Positions 13,114 to 25,201 of a stretch of DNA of 64,000 nt are shown here, in pieces. A program made the position numbers and the translations under genes. The notes beneath the pieces were generated by a model. The model was not told the origin of the DNA. It saw only the letters and a program-made list of their open reading frames with translations, and did not search any database. Positions within the stretch are counted from its first letter, which is position 1. Every line of letters begins with the position of its first letter. The DNA comes from Prostheceraeus crozeri (taxonomy: Eukaryota; Platyhelminthes; Polycladida; Euryleptidae). The stretch is taken from positions 372,001 to 436,000 of the forward strand of contig CAJQUW010005296.1 of NCBI GenBank assembly GCA_907163375.1. The letters are read 5' to 3'.

Positions 13114-14835
13114 CACAGTGGGCCAGATTTCGCTGTAGCTGGCCAAAAATATTTTCTCAAATACTACCGTAAATATTAATGAGGTTCATGTTTATCTCCA
13201 CTAAATCGACCACGAGGATTTCAATGGTGATATTTTTCCATAGCAACGGTTGCTAGGGGGCCCATTTCTGCATAGCAACCAGAAAACTAAGCAAGCTACG
13301 GTCTCCATTCTTACACCTACCCCCACTAAATCGACCACGAAGATTTCAATGGTGATATTTTGCATAGCAACGGTTGCTAGGGGGTCCATTTCTGCATAGC
13401 AACCAGAAAACTAAGCAAGCTACGGTCTCCATTCTTACACCTACCCCCACTAAATCGACCACGAGGATTTCAATGGTGATATTTTTGCATATCAACGGTT
13501 GCTAGGGGGCCCATTTCTGCATAGCAACCAGAAAACTAAGCAAGCTACGGTCTCCATTCTTACACCTACCCCCACTAAATCGACCACGAGGGTTTCAATA
13601 GTAATATTTTTACATAACAACGGTTGCTGGGGAACTTGTTTACGTTTTAGTAGAAAATGATTTCTTACATGACTGTATAGAGTAGGCCTACATAATGTAG
13701 GTAAAGCTTATTTCCAATTTACTAGGCCTATATCTAATGATAAAACGTCCATTCAAAATAAAAACCATTATGTATTTACATAATCTTTCTTTGCTTACCG
13801 AACGGTATCAGGTCACAAGTCTAAATGATGCGGGAAATTTGGTTCCTTGAACAAGGCGATTGCCTCCGAAGAAAATGGGGTACGTGTCTGTCCGAGTTTT
13901 GGTTTCCGGTAACTGCTTATGATGGGGTCGGATGAGCAGATCAAGCGCCTAAAGATGTCCTCATTTGTGAAGATAATTTATCGAAATTATTAAGAATGAA
14001 AGGAGGAAGATTAAAGGAAGGTTCTTACAAATTTCAATCATTTTTATGCTGTTTTAAGGCCCATCCTACTCAATGAATTTGCTCTAGTTCTGGCTTATAT
14101 GGAACCATATCCAGTTTGAACAAACGTTCCTATGATAAATAGTGCGCTTAAAGCCATTATATTTAATATAGTAGAGGTTGTCTGCAGTTTTAATTTGATT
14201 TTTGTTGAATACATTTTTGCAATTTAATTGAATGAGAAAAATGTTGACTTTCACCTTATCACACTACTTACATGTATTAATTAACTGAGCTGCCACTGCC
14301 ATGGGGGCAAATTCGAGCAAAATTTACACTTATTTTCTGAAAGTAGACACCTCATGGAGTACTTCGATGCGTATTAGGACACGAACATTGAAAAACATCA
14401 ATAAATTCTTGTACTATCTTTACCAAGCAAGTTTTTGAAAAATAAGCGTATTTTCCTATCAACACATATACTACTTACGGTAATGATATAAGGTACTTGT
14501 AAATATGGTACATGGATGTGATTACACTTACACAAAGCTTATACCCATATAAATGTTTGGTAAAAATTACAAATTGATAGAGTGAATACTTTTATAGGTA
14601 TAGCATCATTAACAATCACTAATATTATTTGGATTATTTTTTTTAAGAAAACGGATTTTCAGATATTATTAAAATGTGGATTTTGCTCGGATCCTACACC
14701 ACAACTGAGTAAAAAAAGCGAATTTAATGCCTCATTCCAGAGGTTCACGGGTATTATGAACAAAAAAAATCGTAAAACCAATTGAATTTGCGAATTTCGA
14801 TTTTCGTATTTTTGGCCACCCTCTGGCCCACTGTG
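13114..14835. mobile_element. Transib-like non-autonomous element with CACAGTG ends (1,722 bp)
   Basis: Inverted ends start CACAGTGGGCCAGA and share TGGCCAAAAATA further in. A 5-bp duplication CATCG flanks it (13,109-13,113; 14,836-14,840), and removing element plus one copy restores the host P-like transposase frame, confirming the boundaries. Five-bp duplications and CACAGTG-type ends are features of Transib and of RAG recombination signals. From heptamer to the A-rich block CAAAAATA is 23 nt on the left and 14 nt on the right. No transposase inside; contents are a minisatellite and AT-rich noncoding DNA. Confidence 0.78.
13198..13640. repeat. minisatellite, about 125-bp unit, 3.5 copies
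   Basis: Each unit starts CACTAAATCGACCACGA and contains CATAGCAACGGTTGCTAGG (a near palindrome) and a GGTCTCCATTCTTACACC segment. Starts near 13,199, 13,324, 13,448 and 13,573; the last copy is partial and more diverged. Lies wholly inside the Transib-like insert. Confidence 0.93.
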
Positions 14836-16585
14836 CATCGTAGGCTACATGCGACAGACCTACTGAATAATTGACTCGCTAAGTAGACTTTCATCTTTTG
14901 ATTTTTGAAATGGACGTGTAGCTCAGATAATTTATTTGCTAGTCTAAGTCCATGATGCGTTTGCAAATTCACTAGGTAAACCACGTATTTCAATTGAACT
15001 AACCCCTTTCCAGGCCAAACAAATGTCTGTAAAGCTTCCCATGTGTTTCTAATCAATTTCAATATATGAGGACTGTCCAAAAATGCGGAAACAGACGTGC
15101 CATTAGAAGAAGGGTGAGGAAAGGTAGGCTTGTTATCTGAAACACTGAAATTACATCCCATCATCTGAAGTGCCGTTATGTTATGTGAAGTTCCGTCACA
15201 TGTAGTTGAAAGAACCTGAATCCCACTTTCATGTAGTCGAATGAGTGATTCTCTGATTAACCAGGAAAGAAACTTACTGGAAACACCATTCACAAAAAAG
15301 TATCCTATGGGAAGCTTCCAATAATTCTTCAAACCCACTACCATCAGAACCATTACTGATGTCGCTTCGTCACCGTCATGTTCAATACAATTATCCACTG
15401 CGGATCCCTCAACAAAGCCGAACATTCGGCCTAAGTGTCGGTCCCATTCTATCAATTTCTTTAAGGACATTTCATCGAAAACTAGATTCGCAAATTTGTA
15501 TTTAGAACCATCTTTTCCACCTATCCTTCTTTTGATTTCTTGAAAGGATTCTTTACAAAATCCAGGAAGGCAACTTATACTGGAAGTCCATTCACGTAAT
15601 GTGGAAGGCGCTGGCAACTGGAAATATTTCCTAACGTAGGAATATGCCTTTGGACTGTAGTAGTGTAGAGTGCTAGCAAATTTTTGCATTTCATCAGAGT
15701 ATTGTTTTACAACTTTTCCCTTACGGACCAATTGATTTACAAGTGTCTTATCATCTTCTTTATAAAACTTAGATAGCTTGATACACTCATCTTCGCGAAG
15801 AACCTGCTGATGTTTCAGATCGGATATTATCATTTCAAGAGAATATTTTTTTCTCTTCAACCGTTTGTTACTCGCGCGTATGTTTCGCAGTGCTCGGTTT
15901 CTTTTTTTAATTCTCTCACTCATACTTGCTTTGTTTTTCAGCTATTCTTTCATGTCATTTGTCGACCTACGAATTTTTAAAAAGCGTCTATTCAAATTAC
16001 GATATTTCCGTCGAAGGATGGCGATTTCAGACTGACAGGATGAATGATCTACTGAAGAACTGGTTGTAGTAGGCCTATGATCTGTGAAGTTCTCTGTCTT
16101 CTCAGGTACACTTAAAATTTCAGGACTTTGTGTATCTGGATATGTTTCATGAAAGAGCTCACTTGCTTTTCTTGAGTTTTCTGTCTTTCGCAATTTTGGC
16201 GGTGGAGTTTGCAGATGTTCTGGGAAATTGAATTTTGATGGTACAGCATTTCCATGAAGTCGGCGGCGAATATTCGACGAAAAAGATACTGATGCGTCAA
16301 TGAAACAACTTTCAGTGAAATGCTCACTGCACAGAAGAGAGTTATTAGAAGGTATGAAATTTTCTCGACGTACAGCAGCAATCCATTTTCTCCGCATTTC
16401 GATATCCTTGGGAAATCGGTGAAAAGAATAAGGTGATTCTTTATTTTGGATGTTTTTGCATCCATATGCAGCACACTTTTTTCGGTATCTTGTACTTGTA
16501 GTCCTATTCACTGATGCTGGCGGAGCTGAATCAGAAGTTGAAGACAAGTCCATGTCAAGATCAACGTCAACTTCGGAGCTCATTA

Positions 16586-17269
16586 GGCTGGAGTTACATA
16601 GAACGTCACGTTTCACGTTGACGTGTCACGCTTCACGTTTCATGACTCATCGCTTCACGCTTTGCGACTCACGATTCACATAGGCATCACGTCATTTCCT
16701 TTTCACGCCGGTTGTCATTTTATCACTGTTGTGTATGCGAAATGGACGTCTCTCCTGATGAAGCTATTGTCATCTATTTAGGCGAATATATCGAAATCAG
16801 AGCAAACCATCACTTACCGTCAGTAGTGGGGAGGCGCTGATCAATTGCCTCCCACACTTGCTTCCGCTGGTCCTTGTTCTTATAATCGGGATGTGTAGGA
16901 TCCCACAGCAGCTCATTTTCCAGCACTTGGGCACACAACTCTTCCTTGCAAGCGTCCATTTTTTCACGATCAGCAAATACAGATGAAAGCCTGTACTGCT
17001 TCAAATTGTCCCCATTATAAAACATCATCCAATCACATTTCAGTCTGTGATGCTGACATACAATCTTTTCTTTTTCACGTCACTTTTAATGGTCGGAATC
17101 ATTCTTCCTTTCACGCGTGAAACAGGAATGGCAGAGTGAAGACACGTGAAAAGTGACACATGAAACTCTATGTAAACGATTTCTATTCTGGCAATGCATC
17201 CATTTTTCCCTTCACGCGTGACCAGTGAAAAATGAAAAGTGAAACGTGACGTTCTATGTAACTCCAGCC
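16586..17269. mobile_element. Harbinger-like MITE with TTCACG repeats
   Basis: Inverted ends GGCTGGAGTTACATAGAACG and their complement; inside both ends are many TTCACG/CGTGAA words. It encloses a MADF-domain exon, which PIF/Harbinger elements commonly carry as accessory protein. A 3-bp target duplication is not convincing (TTA versus TGT). It sits 2 bp upstream of the P-like transposase start codon. Confidence 0.65.
16810..17028 (-). CDS. MADF/Myb-SANT-like DNA-binding exon
   Basis: Seventy-two codons including LWDPTHPDYKNKDQRKQVW, the hallmark of MADF domains (LWd..hpdYkn...r..W), preceded by KEELCAQVLENE. The frame ends at a consensus splice donor, GACG then GTAAGT, so this is probably the first exon of a longer gene now missing. 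In Harbinger elements the MADF/Myb-like protein assists transposase import and binding at the ends; that role is inferred from the family. Confidence 0.7.
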   Translation of the reverse strand: MMFYNGDNLKQYRLSSVFADREKMDACKEELCAQVLENELLWDPTHPDYKNKDQRKQVWEAIDQRLPTTDGK

Positions 17270-17467
17270 TGTTCGTGTGAATAGAGCGAAGGCAGTCAAG
17301 AAACTGACAACGGCAAAGTGCCTTTTATCTAGTGACCGAGCATATTTGCCATTCACTGTATGTAAAGCATTCGTCATCCGTCAACCGCGCTACCCTTATT
17401 GATTATTCATCTTCCCTACGACTGAGCCATTCTGCTGCAGTGAAAGTGGTAACGCGTGAATCCAGAC

Positions 17468-17710
17468 AATGGCCATCTATTTCCTATATTATCTATGCTC
17501 GCTAGTCGCTATTGTCATACAACAGCGCGTTAATCGTCCTGTGTGAGACTTCAGGTCACAGTAGTCCTTTGTGCTGATCTGAAATCATTTTCCATGCATG
17601 AAACAACTTCTTACACTGTCAGCCCTATGTGGTAAATTCTGCAGGATAAACAGCCGAAGTTTCCACTCCTGTTCGTATCTAGATCTCTTTGATAATAATG
17701 AATTATAATT
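17468..17710. repeat. right inverted arm: P-like end plus copy of THAP-gene 3' part
   Basis: 17,468-17,509 pairs with 12,456-12,495. About 80 bp further out, 17,590-17,710 is an inverted, diverged copy of 10,600-10,720 (shared GTCAGCCCTATGTGG, TTTCCACTCCTG, ATCTAGATCTC). The arms are thus collinear but the right arm lacks roughly 1.8 kb present on the left. Confidence 0.6.
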
Positions 17711-17762
17711 AATTAATATATTATGATATTAATAACAATAATTAATTATTATTCATTATCTA
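17690..17762. repeat. AT-rich imperfect palindrome
   Basis: GATAATAATGAAT at the left pairs with ATTCATTATC and ATTATTATT at the right around an AATTAATTAATA core. Likely to form a cruciform; no function assigned. Confidence 0.65.
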
Positions 17763-17934
17763 TCGCCTGACGACGAAGTAGGGTCCTTCGACACGTTGCG
17801 GAAAATAAACTTACTTCTGGCAGATTGGTCTATTTTTCTATATTTAATCTATCACGCCTTAATAAAGTCACAATCGTTTGCTGGTCCTGCAAATCTCAAG
17901 ATGAAACCTCAAGGCATATCTAAGGTAGGAGATC

Positions 17935-18055
17935 TGTATTTCACCGACAAATGTCATCAACCGGTGGTACGGGCATGTTAAATTGTGTCAGTATGAAGGT
18001 TCAGAAAGCCGAAAGATGCAATGAGGCATGCATTCAACTAATATTGGTGTAGACC
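17935..18055 (+). pseudogene. second LINE C-terminal relic
   Basis: Diverged direct copy of 9,015-9,125, with a frame holding RFRKPKDAMRHAFN, a sequence style seen at the end of non-LTR ORF2 proteins. Isolated fragment. Confidence 0.35.
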
Positions 18056-18056
18056 A

Positions 18057-19445
18057 GAGGCTTCCACACTCCGGACCGAGGCTTCATTTTCGCGGACCGC
18101 CATTATCTCGGATGAACACGCTGCATATGATTTCCCTGGAGGTTTATTTCGTCATCAATTAGACTTTATATGTCCTATAGGATGTGAGTCATAGACCAAA
18201 TTTGAGCCAGACACAACAAAGAATAAGTAATATAGACTTCAACATAGATATAAATGTAGGTTTTGGTATCTACTGTACATTGTCATGGGTCAGATTCACA
18301 TTTCATAATAGTTGGTTTCAATAAGGCTCATTAAAAAATAATGTCACTTGAGCATTTACAATGAATATACAGTGTTGCATAGGCTACTGTACGTACAGTG
18401 TGTGAACAGTGAGATTGTTGATATCATCAATGAGAGCGACAAAACAAGCCATTTCCGATTTTCCCAAAATATACAGAAAATGAAATGTCCTTTCTTAAGA
18501 ATTTGTCAAGTAGCCCTTATTGCTCCTCTTTATTATGTATCTATGCACATTGAAGCTAACGATTGTGATTCATGAGGCATCTTAAAATTCGAGAAATGTT
18601 GCATATAGAATACCTATGATCGGGAATGATACCATTTTATTTTTAAGATGATATAAAATGACATCATTTTACGAATTTTACAAAATGATATAGAATGATA
18701 TCAATTTAATTTTTTGTAATGAAAATATACCATAAAAATAAGCCATACGATATGAATTTTTCGATTTACAATGCTACCATGCTACTTTTACTGCTCTTAG
18801 AAATGAAATTAAAATTAGATTGCATGCAGCATCGATATATTTCAAATAATGAAAGACCGAAGAAAGCAGTTTAGTCATATAAAGCTTCTTGCATATCAAA
18901 ACTTAGGTAGGGCCTAGGCCCTATGCATTAAACATCGCAAGGTTTGATTTAAGCTTTATACATTCGAATTACAACTATGCTTACAATATGCAGTTGGTTA
19001 GACCAACAGTATTTAAAGTACGAAAAAGGCTAAAAATTTTTACATTACAATCAAGACTTCAGAGACATCAAGACAGTTATCAATGATTTCAAAGTTCAAT
19101 CATAGGAAGCCTACTGGAAGTCTCACGTAACCAGCAACATGTGAGATAAACACTGTACATGTATAGCTAATCCCAGAATACGGTGGTCTTTATCAACCAG
19201 AATCTTAATTATCCAAGTCCGAAATGTCGAGCTTTGACCGTATTCGTATTTTCAAATTTCAATTGTGAGTCACATCTGTTTCGTAGTGTAATAGACAGAC
19301 TGACAGAGAATAGTCTGCTGCTTTTCGCTACCTGAATCAACCAGTGGGGAAGGACATGGGTAGAATAAACGAAAGAGTCTGAATCTGCTTCGATACAAAA
19401 TGCAAAGAATCCATGATTAAAAAATATAATGAAACAAAAATTTTT
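18057..19445. other. unassigned; possible hAT left end at its start
   Basis: Near 18,056 the sequence CAGAGGCTTCCACACTCCGG followed by ACCGAGG resembles Charlie-type hAT ends, but no inverted partner or duplication was found. The rest is AT-rich with no gene. Confidence 0.3.
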
Positions 19446-20810
19446 GGTACTTATAGGTTATCTCCCCCCACCAACGTTTTCAAATTTGTCTAAAATCCGT
19501 AGAAATGAATTCATCGTCACAAAACTTTATGTACGCGTCGGTGAGGATATTTTCTACCTACATACCAAAATTTGTGCAAATCGGACAAGTACTTTTTGAA
19601 TAAGGGGCGATAAGTTGAAGTGCAGCGATGTCTGGAACCTGATTTGATTTCTTCTGACCTCACCGTCTGAGCAGAAAGCATATGAGGTCAACAAAGTCAT
19701 TTCGCGACAGCTGGTGAAGTGATGATGACCAGGCCACATCCCTTATACCAAAATTTTAACATTAAAAAGGTAGTGGTCGTGGAACGATTTCAAATAGTAG
19801 TGGAAGAGACGAAGAGGGAGAGAGAACAATGCCACACGACTAACAATAATGCGTCGAACAGACGAAGTCAGATCAAGTTGCAGACTTCGCTGCACTTCAC
19901 GTTATCGTCTCTAATGCAAAAAGTACTAATTTTCGCGTAGTAAGTAAGAGAAGAAGACGTGAGGAAAACCTATACGTTATTTATACATGCAGTAAGGTTT
20001 TCAATCCCGGGATTCGATAACATCTGTTTTTCAGCAGTTAAGCTGTATGAAGATGGCGTAGCAATGCTCATCATTCCGTGTAATAATAAGCATGAACGTC
20101 TGTGACCCATTTATGGTGTGTGCTGTACAAATGCAATTAGTGAAATGTGAATGTTGAAGCGCTGCAAGAACTAAATATAGACTTCCCACGATCAGATCAC
20201 CGTGACATTATGCCAGAAATTATTTACTTTTACTGATGTCAAAAAATAGAATTATGTTCCGGCAGTATAGAGAAAGAAGGAAGCGCTATGCATTCAAGCG
20301 AAGCTTAATGAATTTTTGAAGCGATTATTCTGCAATATCGGGCTTCCACCAGAAGTCAGAGAAGTCGCTGGATTTGCATTTCGATTTGAAAATTATAGAC
20401 AGGTTTTAATGCGACAACGCATATCGTGTACTGTGCGCTAACCAGATCAATTTATTGTTATACAGGGATTGTCAAAAATTAATTGACCTCAATTAATTTT
20501 CAATTAATTATAAGCAATTAATTGATTGGTTTATAAGTCATTTTCAATTAATTAATTGATTAGAATAAACAATTTCTATTAATTGATAATTTTTCCAATT
20601 ACAATGAATAAATTGCTGCCTTTTCCAATCAATTAATTGTCATCTGTTAGTAGCCTAGATTGCTAATCTAATTTCGCCTCTGTAGCCTTTTACTTGTCTT
20701 TATTCACAATTATAGCAAGCATTTCAGCCTTGCATTTTAGGTTGGCAAGCAGCAACAAAGTTAAGATTTACGAGAGTCGCAAATTCATGTTTGTTTCAAC
20801 CAGAGTAGAC

Positions 20811-21382
20811 CAGGGATTGTAAATAATTGATTGGTAAATAGAAAATCAATTATTTTTCTATCAATCAATTAATTTTAATTGTAAATTTATCAATTAATTA
20901 ATTTCTAATTGGAAATTTATCAATCAATTAATTGCAATTGATACGACAAGCGATAGCTGGCTCAACTTGTTCCCTTATGCAGTGACTCATTGTTCTCGGT
21001 GGTGGAAAAAATTAGTTAAAGTATGTAGCGTGCATGCAATCCGTTAGCCTGCGATTTTTAATTGTCAAATGGAAGTTTGTCTCTAAGGAGTGTGTGTAGA
21101 CCTATATGGAGTTTGAATGTACAAATCAAAGTGTTTAAATATGTAGCTTACTTCCCTTATATAAATGGTGCAAATGCTTAAGGTGAATTCTTATAAACAT
21201 AGGAATACAGCTAAGTGCTAGCATAGGCTGAATTTATGGACACTTATCCAATTGATTGACAATTAATTGCAATTAATTTTAATTATTCAATCAATTAATA
21301 ATTGTATACGAATTATCAATGAATTAATTGGTCCTATTAAATTGCAATTAATTTTTAACCAATTAATTTTTTACAATCCCTG
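20811..21382. mobile_element. hAT-type MITE, 572 bp, nested
   Basis: CAGGGATTGTAAATAATTG ... TTTTTTACAATCCCTG with perfect 8-bp duplication GAGTAGAC (20,803-20,810; 21,383-21,390). Closely related in ends and subterminal AATTAATTG repeats to the element it lies in. Confidence 0.93.
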
Positions 21383-21479
21383 GAGTAGACCGCGCAGCCC
21401 CAAAAAACAGGCAAAATTTCTTCAATCAATCGTCACTGATGAAAACAATGGAGAGAATCACGAACGCCAGCATGAACTC

Positions 21480-23261
21480 CAGGCTTGCCGTTGGGATTGG
21501 GATCCCAATGGCTATTGGCATTGGGTTGGGATTGGGCTACCAAAAATCCACCCCAATCCCAATAGATCCCAAAAGCCCTCTCCCAACAAAATATACATGT
21601 AATCGTTGACATTAGCCAATACGTTACAAATGTTTTCGAGTTGTACTGAGCAGCTCATCTTGCTGTGTCTTCAGTCTGACCTTGCCTCTCTCGAATTCGA
21701 GCATTGAGAGCAAATTGACACAGTCAGCTTTAACCCTATGGCTTTAACTTTCCTAGTTGTTAAAAATAGTGGCTTAATTCGGAGGCCTTCTTATGCCTCG
21801 ATTCGCGCATTTTGCGTGCGTATGAGGCATTGACTGAAACGGGTAATAGCATGACGCTGTACAACAGTGTCACACTGCGCAGGAGCAATGGATTCAAAAA
21901 GAGCCCGAGTGGCGAGCAGGGGTCAGCAAAAATTTATTTGTGAAAAATTAATTGCAATTAATTGATTGTTTAGTTGATGCAATTACAATTAATTGATTTT
22001 GGAGGATGAAATTATTGCAATTATTTTCTTGACAAATTCACGTAACTATGGCTACAACAAGTAACAATGCTTGCTTTGTCCAGCTACAGAAATCACACGA
22101 GTACACGACACAAAAAAAGCTTAAGGTCTTAAAAAGCTCGTTCACACTGTATTTCGTTTTCGAAGGGTACAGTACATAATATCAATATTCACAACTTGTC
22201 CTAAGTTTCACCTAAGAGGTTACTAAATGGTATAATCATTGAATATAAAATTATAGAATGAAGAACTAGTTTCAAAAATCGTTTCAACTAGTCCCTCATC
22301 TTGACTCACTCTTGAGACTGACAGTGATAGTGACTCCGATTGAATTTTAGCTTTTTAGAAAATGTTTAGCCTATCAAAGATAAATAAGTTTTTCAATCGA
22401 TACTGGCTTTAATTTTAAGTGTTATCTGGGTTTATTTATCTTGTCTTCTCACGGTTTGAAATATTTCTTTCATATCATGGCATATACAACATTATATGTC
22501 CCACCATTATGTCCCACGCTTTTATAACATGACGATGTGTTTAAATATCTATATGATTTCAAGCTTGCATAATCTTAAATTTACAGACTAACCAAACGAT
22601 TAGCCTATTCAGTATACCGAAATGTTGTGGTTGAAGAGGCTCTTAATTCCACATGACATAAATCTTGTATATACTAGGATAAAAGTGAGGTCAACTTCAG
22701 CAATATCAGAATTTAACTCAGAAAATAATTGCAATTAATTGCAATAATTGATTGTAGTGTATCACCAATTAAAAATAATTGATTTCTACCAGCACAATTA
22801 ATTTCGAACATCCCAATTAATTTTTGCTGGCCCCTGGTGGCGAGTTGTTTATTAACACCGCACTATCCGATATATGCTTAATTAATGCCAGGTGTGGTAG
22901 CTCGTACATACATATCAGCTATACATGTAGACCCCTATAAGCTCTTAGGTGAAGGCAGTCTCGGTGCAAAATTTAGTCATGCAGTAGGCCTATTATGCAT
23001 AATTGTGTAAAATCAATTAAATCCCTTAATGCTATTAAAGCCAGTATAGTCTTAGGCCTACGTCCGTGGCCTTCGTCAATTCAAAAGTATCACATATGGC
23101 AGGCCTAAGCGGTAAGCCCCGAAACACCTTGGGGTCAACTTGCGTACGCTTTTAGCACTAAAGCTGGCTATTGGGATTTCTATTGAGATTGGGATCCATT
23201 GGGATCCCAATGGGAATTCTCATTGGGATCGGGATGGAAATTCATCCCAACGGCAAGCCTG
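21480..23261. mobile_element. MITE with TTGGGATCCCAAT repeats, nested
   Basis: Ends CAGGCTTGCCGTTGGGAT and ATCCCAACGGCAAGCCTG are inverted copies; ATTGGGATCCCAAT-like words are repeated just inside. Adjacent 8-bp flanks (ATGAACTC, ACTGTATG) do not match, so a duplication is not shown. hAT membership is inferred from the end style. Confidence 0.72.
21917..22836. mobile_element. hAT-type MITE, 920 bp, innermost
   Basis: CAGGGGTCAGCAAAAATT ... AATTTTTGCTGGCCCCTG, perfect 8-bp duplication GTGGCGAG (21,909-21,916; 22,837-22,844). Subterminal AATTAATTG-type words again. It interrupts the 21,480-23,261 element. Confidence 0.93.
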
Positions 23262-23885
23262 ACTGTATGCCAAAAGATCTCTGCGTCTGTGACAGAGAAT
23301 TCAAAGGAAATCATCCGCTTGTCTGATTGGTCTGACTAATCGCAGTATTGAAGCACAAAAAATGGTTGGCATTGTTGCTATGTTAGCGATATAGCCTACT
23401 TTCATGCCCAGGAAATTTCTAAGACCACAGGTTGTTTATTGCTGTGTAACATGTGTATAGTTAAACAAATCTTGGATAAAGTAAATTAATTAGTTAACGC
23501 TATCAAGTTACAGATACTGTTCGAATTTTGAATTCCAATGTCAATTAATTGATTTGTTCGAATTCCAATTAATTGATTGATGTTTTCCAATTTCAATTTA
23601 TTAATTTCTTTGTACAATTAAATTAAAATCAATTATTGACAATCCTTGTTATAGCTTGTCTGTATGTGAAAAGAAAACGAAGTCATGAACATTTGGGCAC
23701 ATGTCTATCTGAAAACGTAAGTTGTACCGGGTATTGTACGCTCGTACAGTGCATCGTTCAAAACACTCGTCAAAAAAGTTAAAACAACGCCTAGTATTGT
23801 TAAGCATACGTTAGTCTAGGAATCAGAAAGTCGGGATTTTGAAAACCTTACGTAACATGCAGGTTAAAGTACTGAATTTGAATCT

Positions 23886-24754
23886 TATTAATTAATTCAC
23901 CCCCAAAATACGTAAGTCCCTCTAGACGCCGTTTAAATGAACCGATCGCCAAGAAAATCGAGATAAGAGTAATTTGCAGTACTTCTATTCTTTCCCACCC
24001 CACATTCCTGTTGTTGACACCCGGGAGTGTTGCATCTTCAACGATCTTCTCTTGCCCCCACCTGTTCTCACTGACGTGGCATAGCGCTGAGTGTGTAAAA
24101 CTCCTCTTATCTGACTTGTAGAACATTTACAGCCTCAGAATTAGACAACTGCTCGTCATTTGTGAGTAGACAACAATCACACGAAGTTCATGCTCACAGC
24201 TGTACCCTGCATTCTAACTGAGTATCCTAAGTATCAATCCTTCATCCCAGGGTTCAAGTAAGACCTCTCAGTCTTGTTGTAGTGTCACTCAGTGACAGAT
24301 CAAGTCTATTCTAAACCCGATGTGACTAACTGTGGCGAAATTTGATGATTTTGGAAAACTTAAAATATGTGGGGGGAAAGAATAGAAGTACCTAATTTAG
24401 TGTATTACCTGACGGGTAGCGACCAGTTAACCAATGACGCGCGCGCATTCGGGTCGCTAAGTTGAATGTCATGTGACACTGTTCCCCCGCTAGCAAGTGT
24501 TGTTCTTGATATCAATAGCGTTGCGTCTACTCGCGTGGAATGAATCTCTTTATCATTATTATATACGATAAGTACACTTTTCATATACCTTAACGATATT
24601 GCCTACAATTCAAATTCTATATGTGCTATTATAATGAAATTTGGTTTATAGGTAAAGCATACACTGAATTACTCGCATCTCGATTTTCTTGGCCATCGGT
24701 TCAGTTAAACGACTTCTGCAGGGACTTACGTATCTGGGGGTAAATTAATTAATA
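23886..24754. mobile_element. MITE with TATTAATTAATT ends (0.87 kb)
   Basis: Inverted ends share TATTAATTAATT, ACCCCCA, ATACGTAAGTCCCT, GAACCGAT and GCCAAGAAAATCGAGAT over about 90 bp. A further inverted block (GTACTTCTATTCTTTCCC) lies near 23,975 and 24,375. Target duplication is not clear; TTAA or TA are possible. Confidence 0.65.
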
Positions 24755-25201
24755 GATCCCCGAATTTCACTATGCAATTGAATTGTTGACACCTCAGTAT
24801 GAATTCAGATAAATTTTCCTACTCACCGTTCAACACACTAATATATACGTCGTTATAATATGAGAATGATGCGATCGTCGAGTCAGCAAAACAAGTTTCA
24901 CTAAACAATAATGTCGATATAGCCACCAGCGTGTGAAGTCTGTTTCCAACAGACAGGCAAACATATTTATAATGCAGCTGGAAGTCTGTATTCAATGCTC
25001 TTGTGGGATCAACCAGCGATCTAAAAATAACCTCATTCTTGGAAATTCTCTTTTCTGCTATATCTGCGCATGAACGTTCACGTGATCATGACGTCCGGAT
25101 AATGCAGAAGCTGCAGAGGTGCGTCAGAATTAGTTCATGTGATTGTCGCTGTCATGCAGTGTTGTTCAGACGCAGAAAAGTATACAATCCGATTCTGTGA
25201 C

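Larger units (their letters stand above)
12499..16583 (-). pseudogene. P-element-like THAP transposase (THAP9-like), interrupted by insert
   Basis: Reading leftward: intact C2CH THAP domain (CAAYGC, FHRFPKDIEMRRKW, LLCSEHF, AVPSKF; 16,250-16,500), basic coiled segment, then the RNase H-like catalytic region (YSPKAYSYVRKYFQLP, LVFDEMSLKK, TTCDGTSHN, FLDSPHILKLIRNTWEA; 14,840-15,923). After an insert (13,114-14,835) the C-terminal P-element domain follows (FIEFMNDLFDFFNS, TGFLGFF, LLTYKLCQDFLEIFFSAVR, RGGWNPNPSPRQF; 12,499-13,108). Excising the insert plus one 5-bp duplicate restores the frame. Remaining lesions: in-frame TAG at 15,942-15,944 and another at 13,078-13,080. I choose MSSEVDVD at 16,583 as start; the upstream ATG at 16,616 lies in a MITE. 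Transposition enzyme, now inactive. Confidence 0.88.
20463..23645. mobile_element. hAT-type MITE with CAATTAATTG repeats (outer of nest)
   Basis: Starts CAGGGATTGTCAAAAATTAA and ends with the inverse, TTATTGACAATCC, lacking the last three bases. Perfect 8-bp duplication TTGTTATA (20,455-20,462; 23,646-23,653). AATTAATTG words are repeated inside both ends. Without its inserts it would be about 0.9 kb. Confidence 0.82.

Noticed and set aside
13109-14843. hAT reading of the CAGTGGG ends with 8-bp duplication
   Set aside because: Octamers do not match when the element starts at CAGTGGG; the CACAGTG start with 5-bp CATCG matches and restores the host frame.
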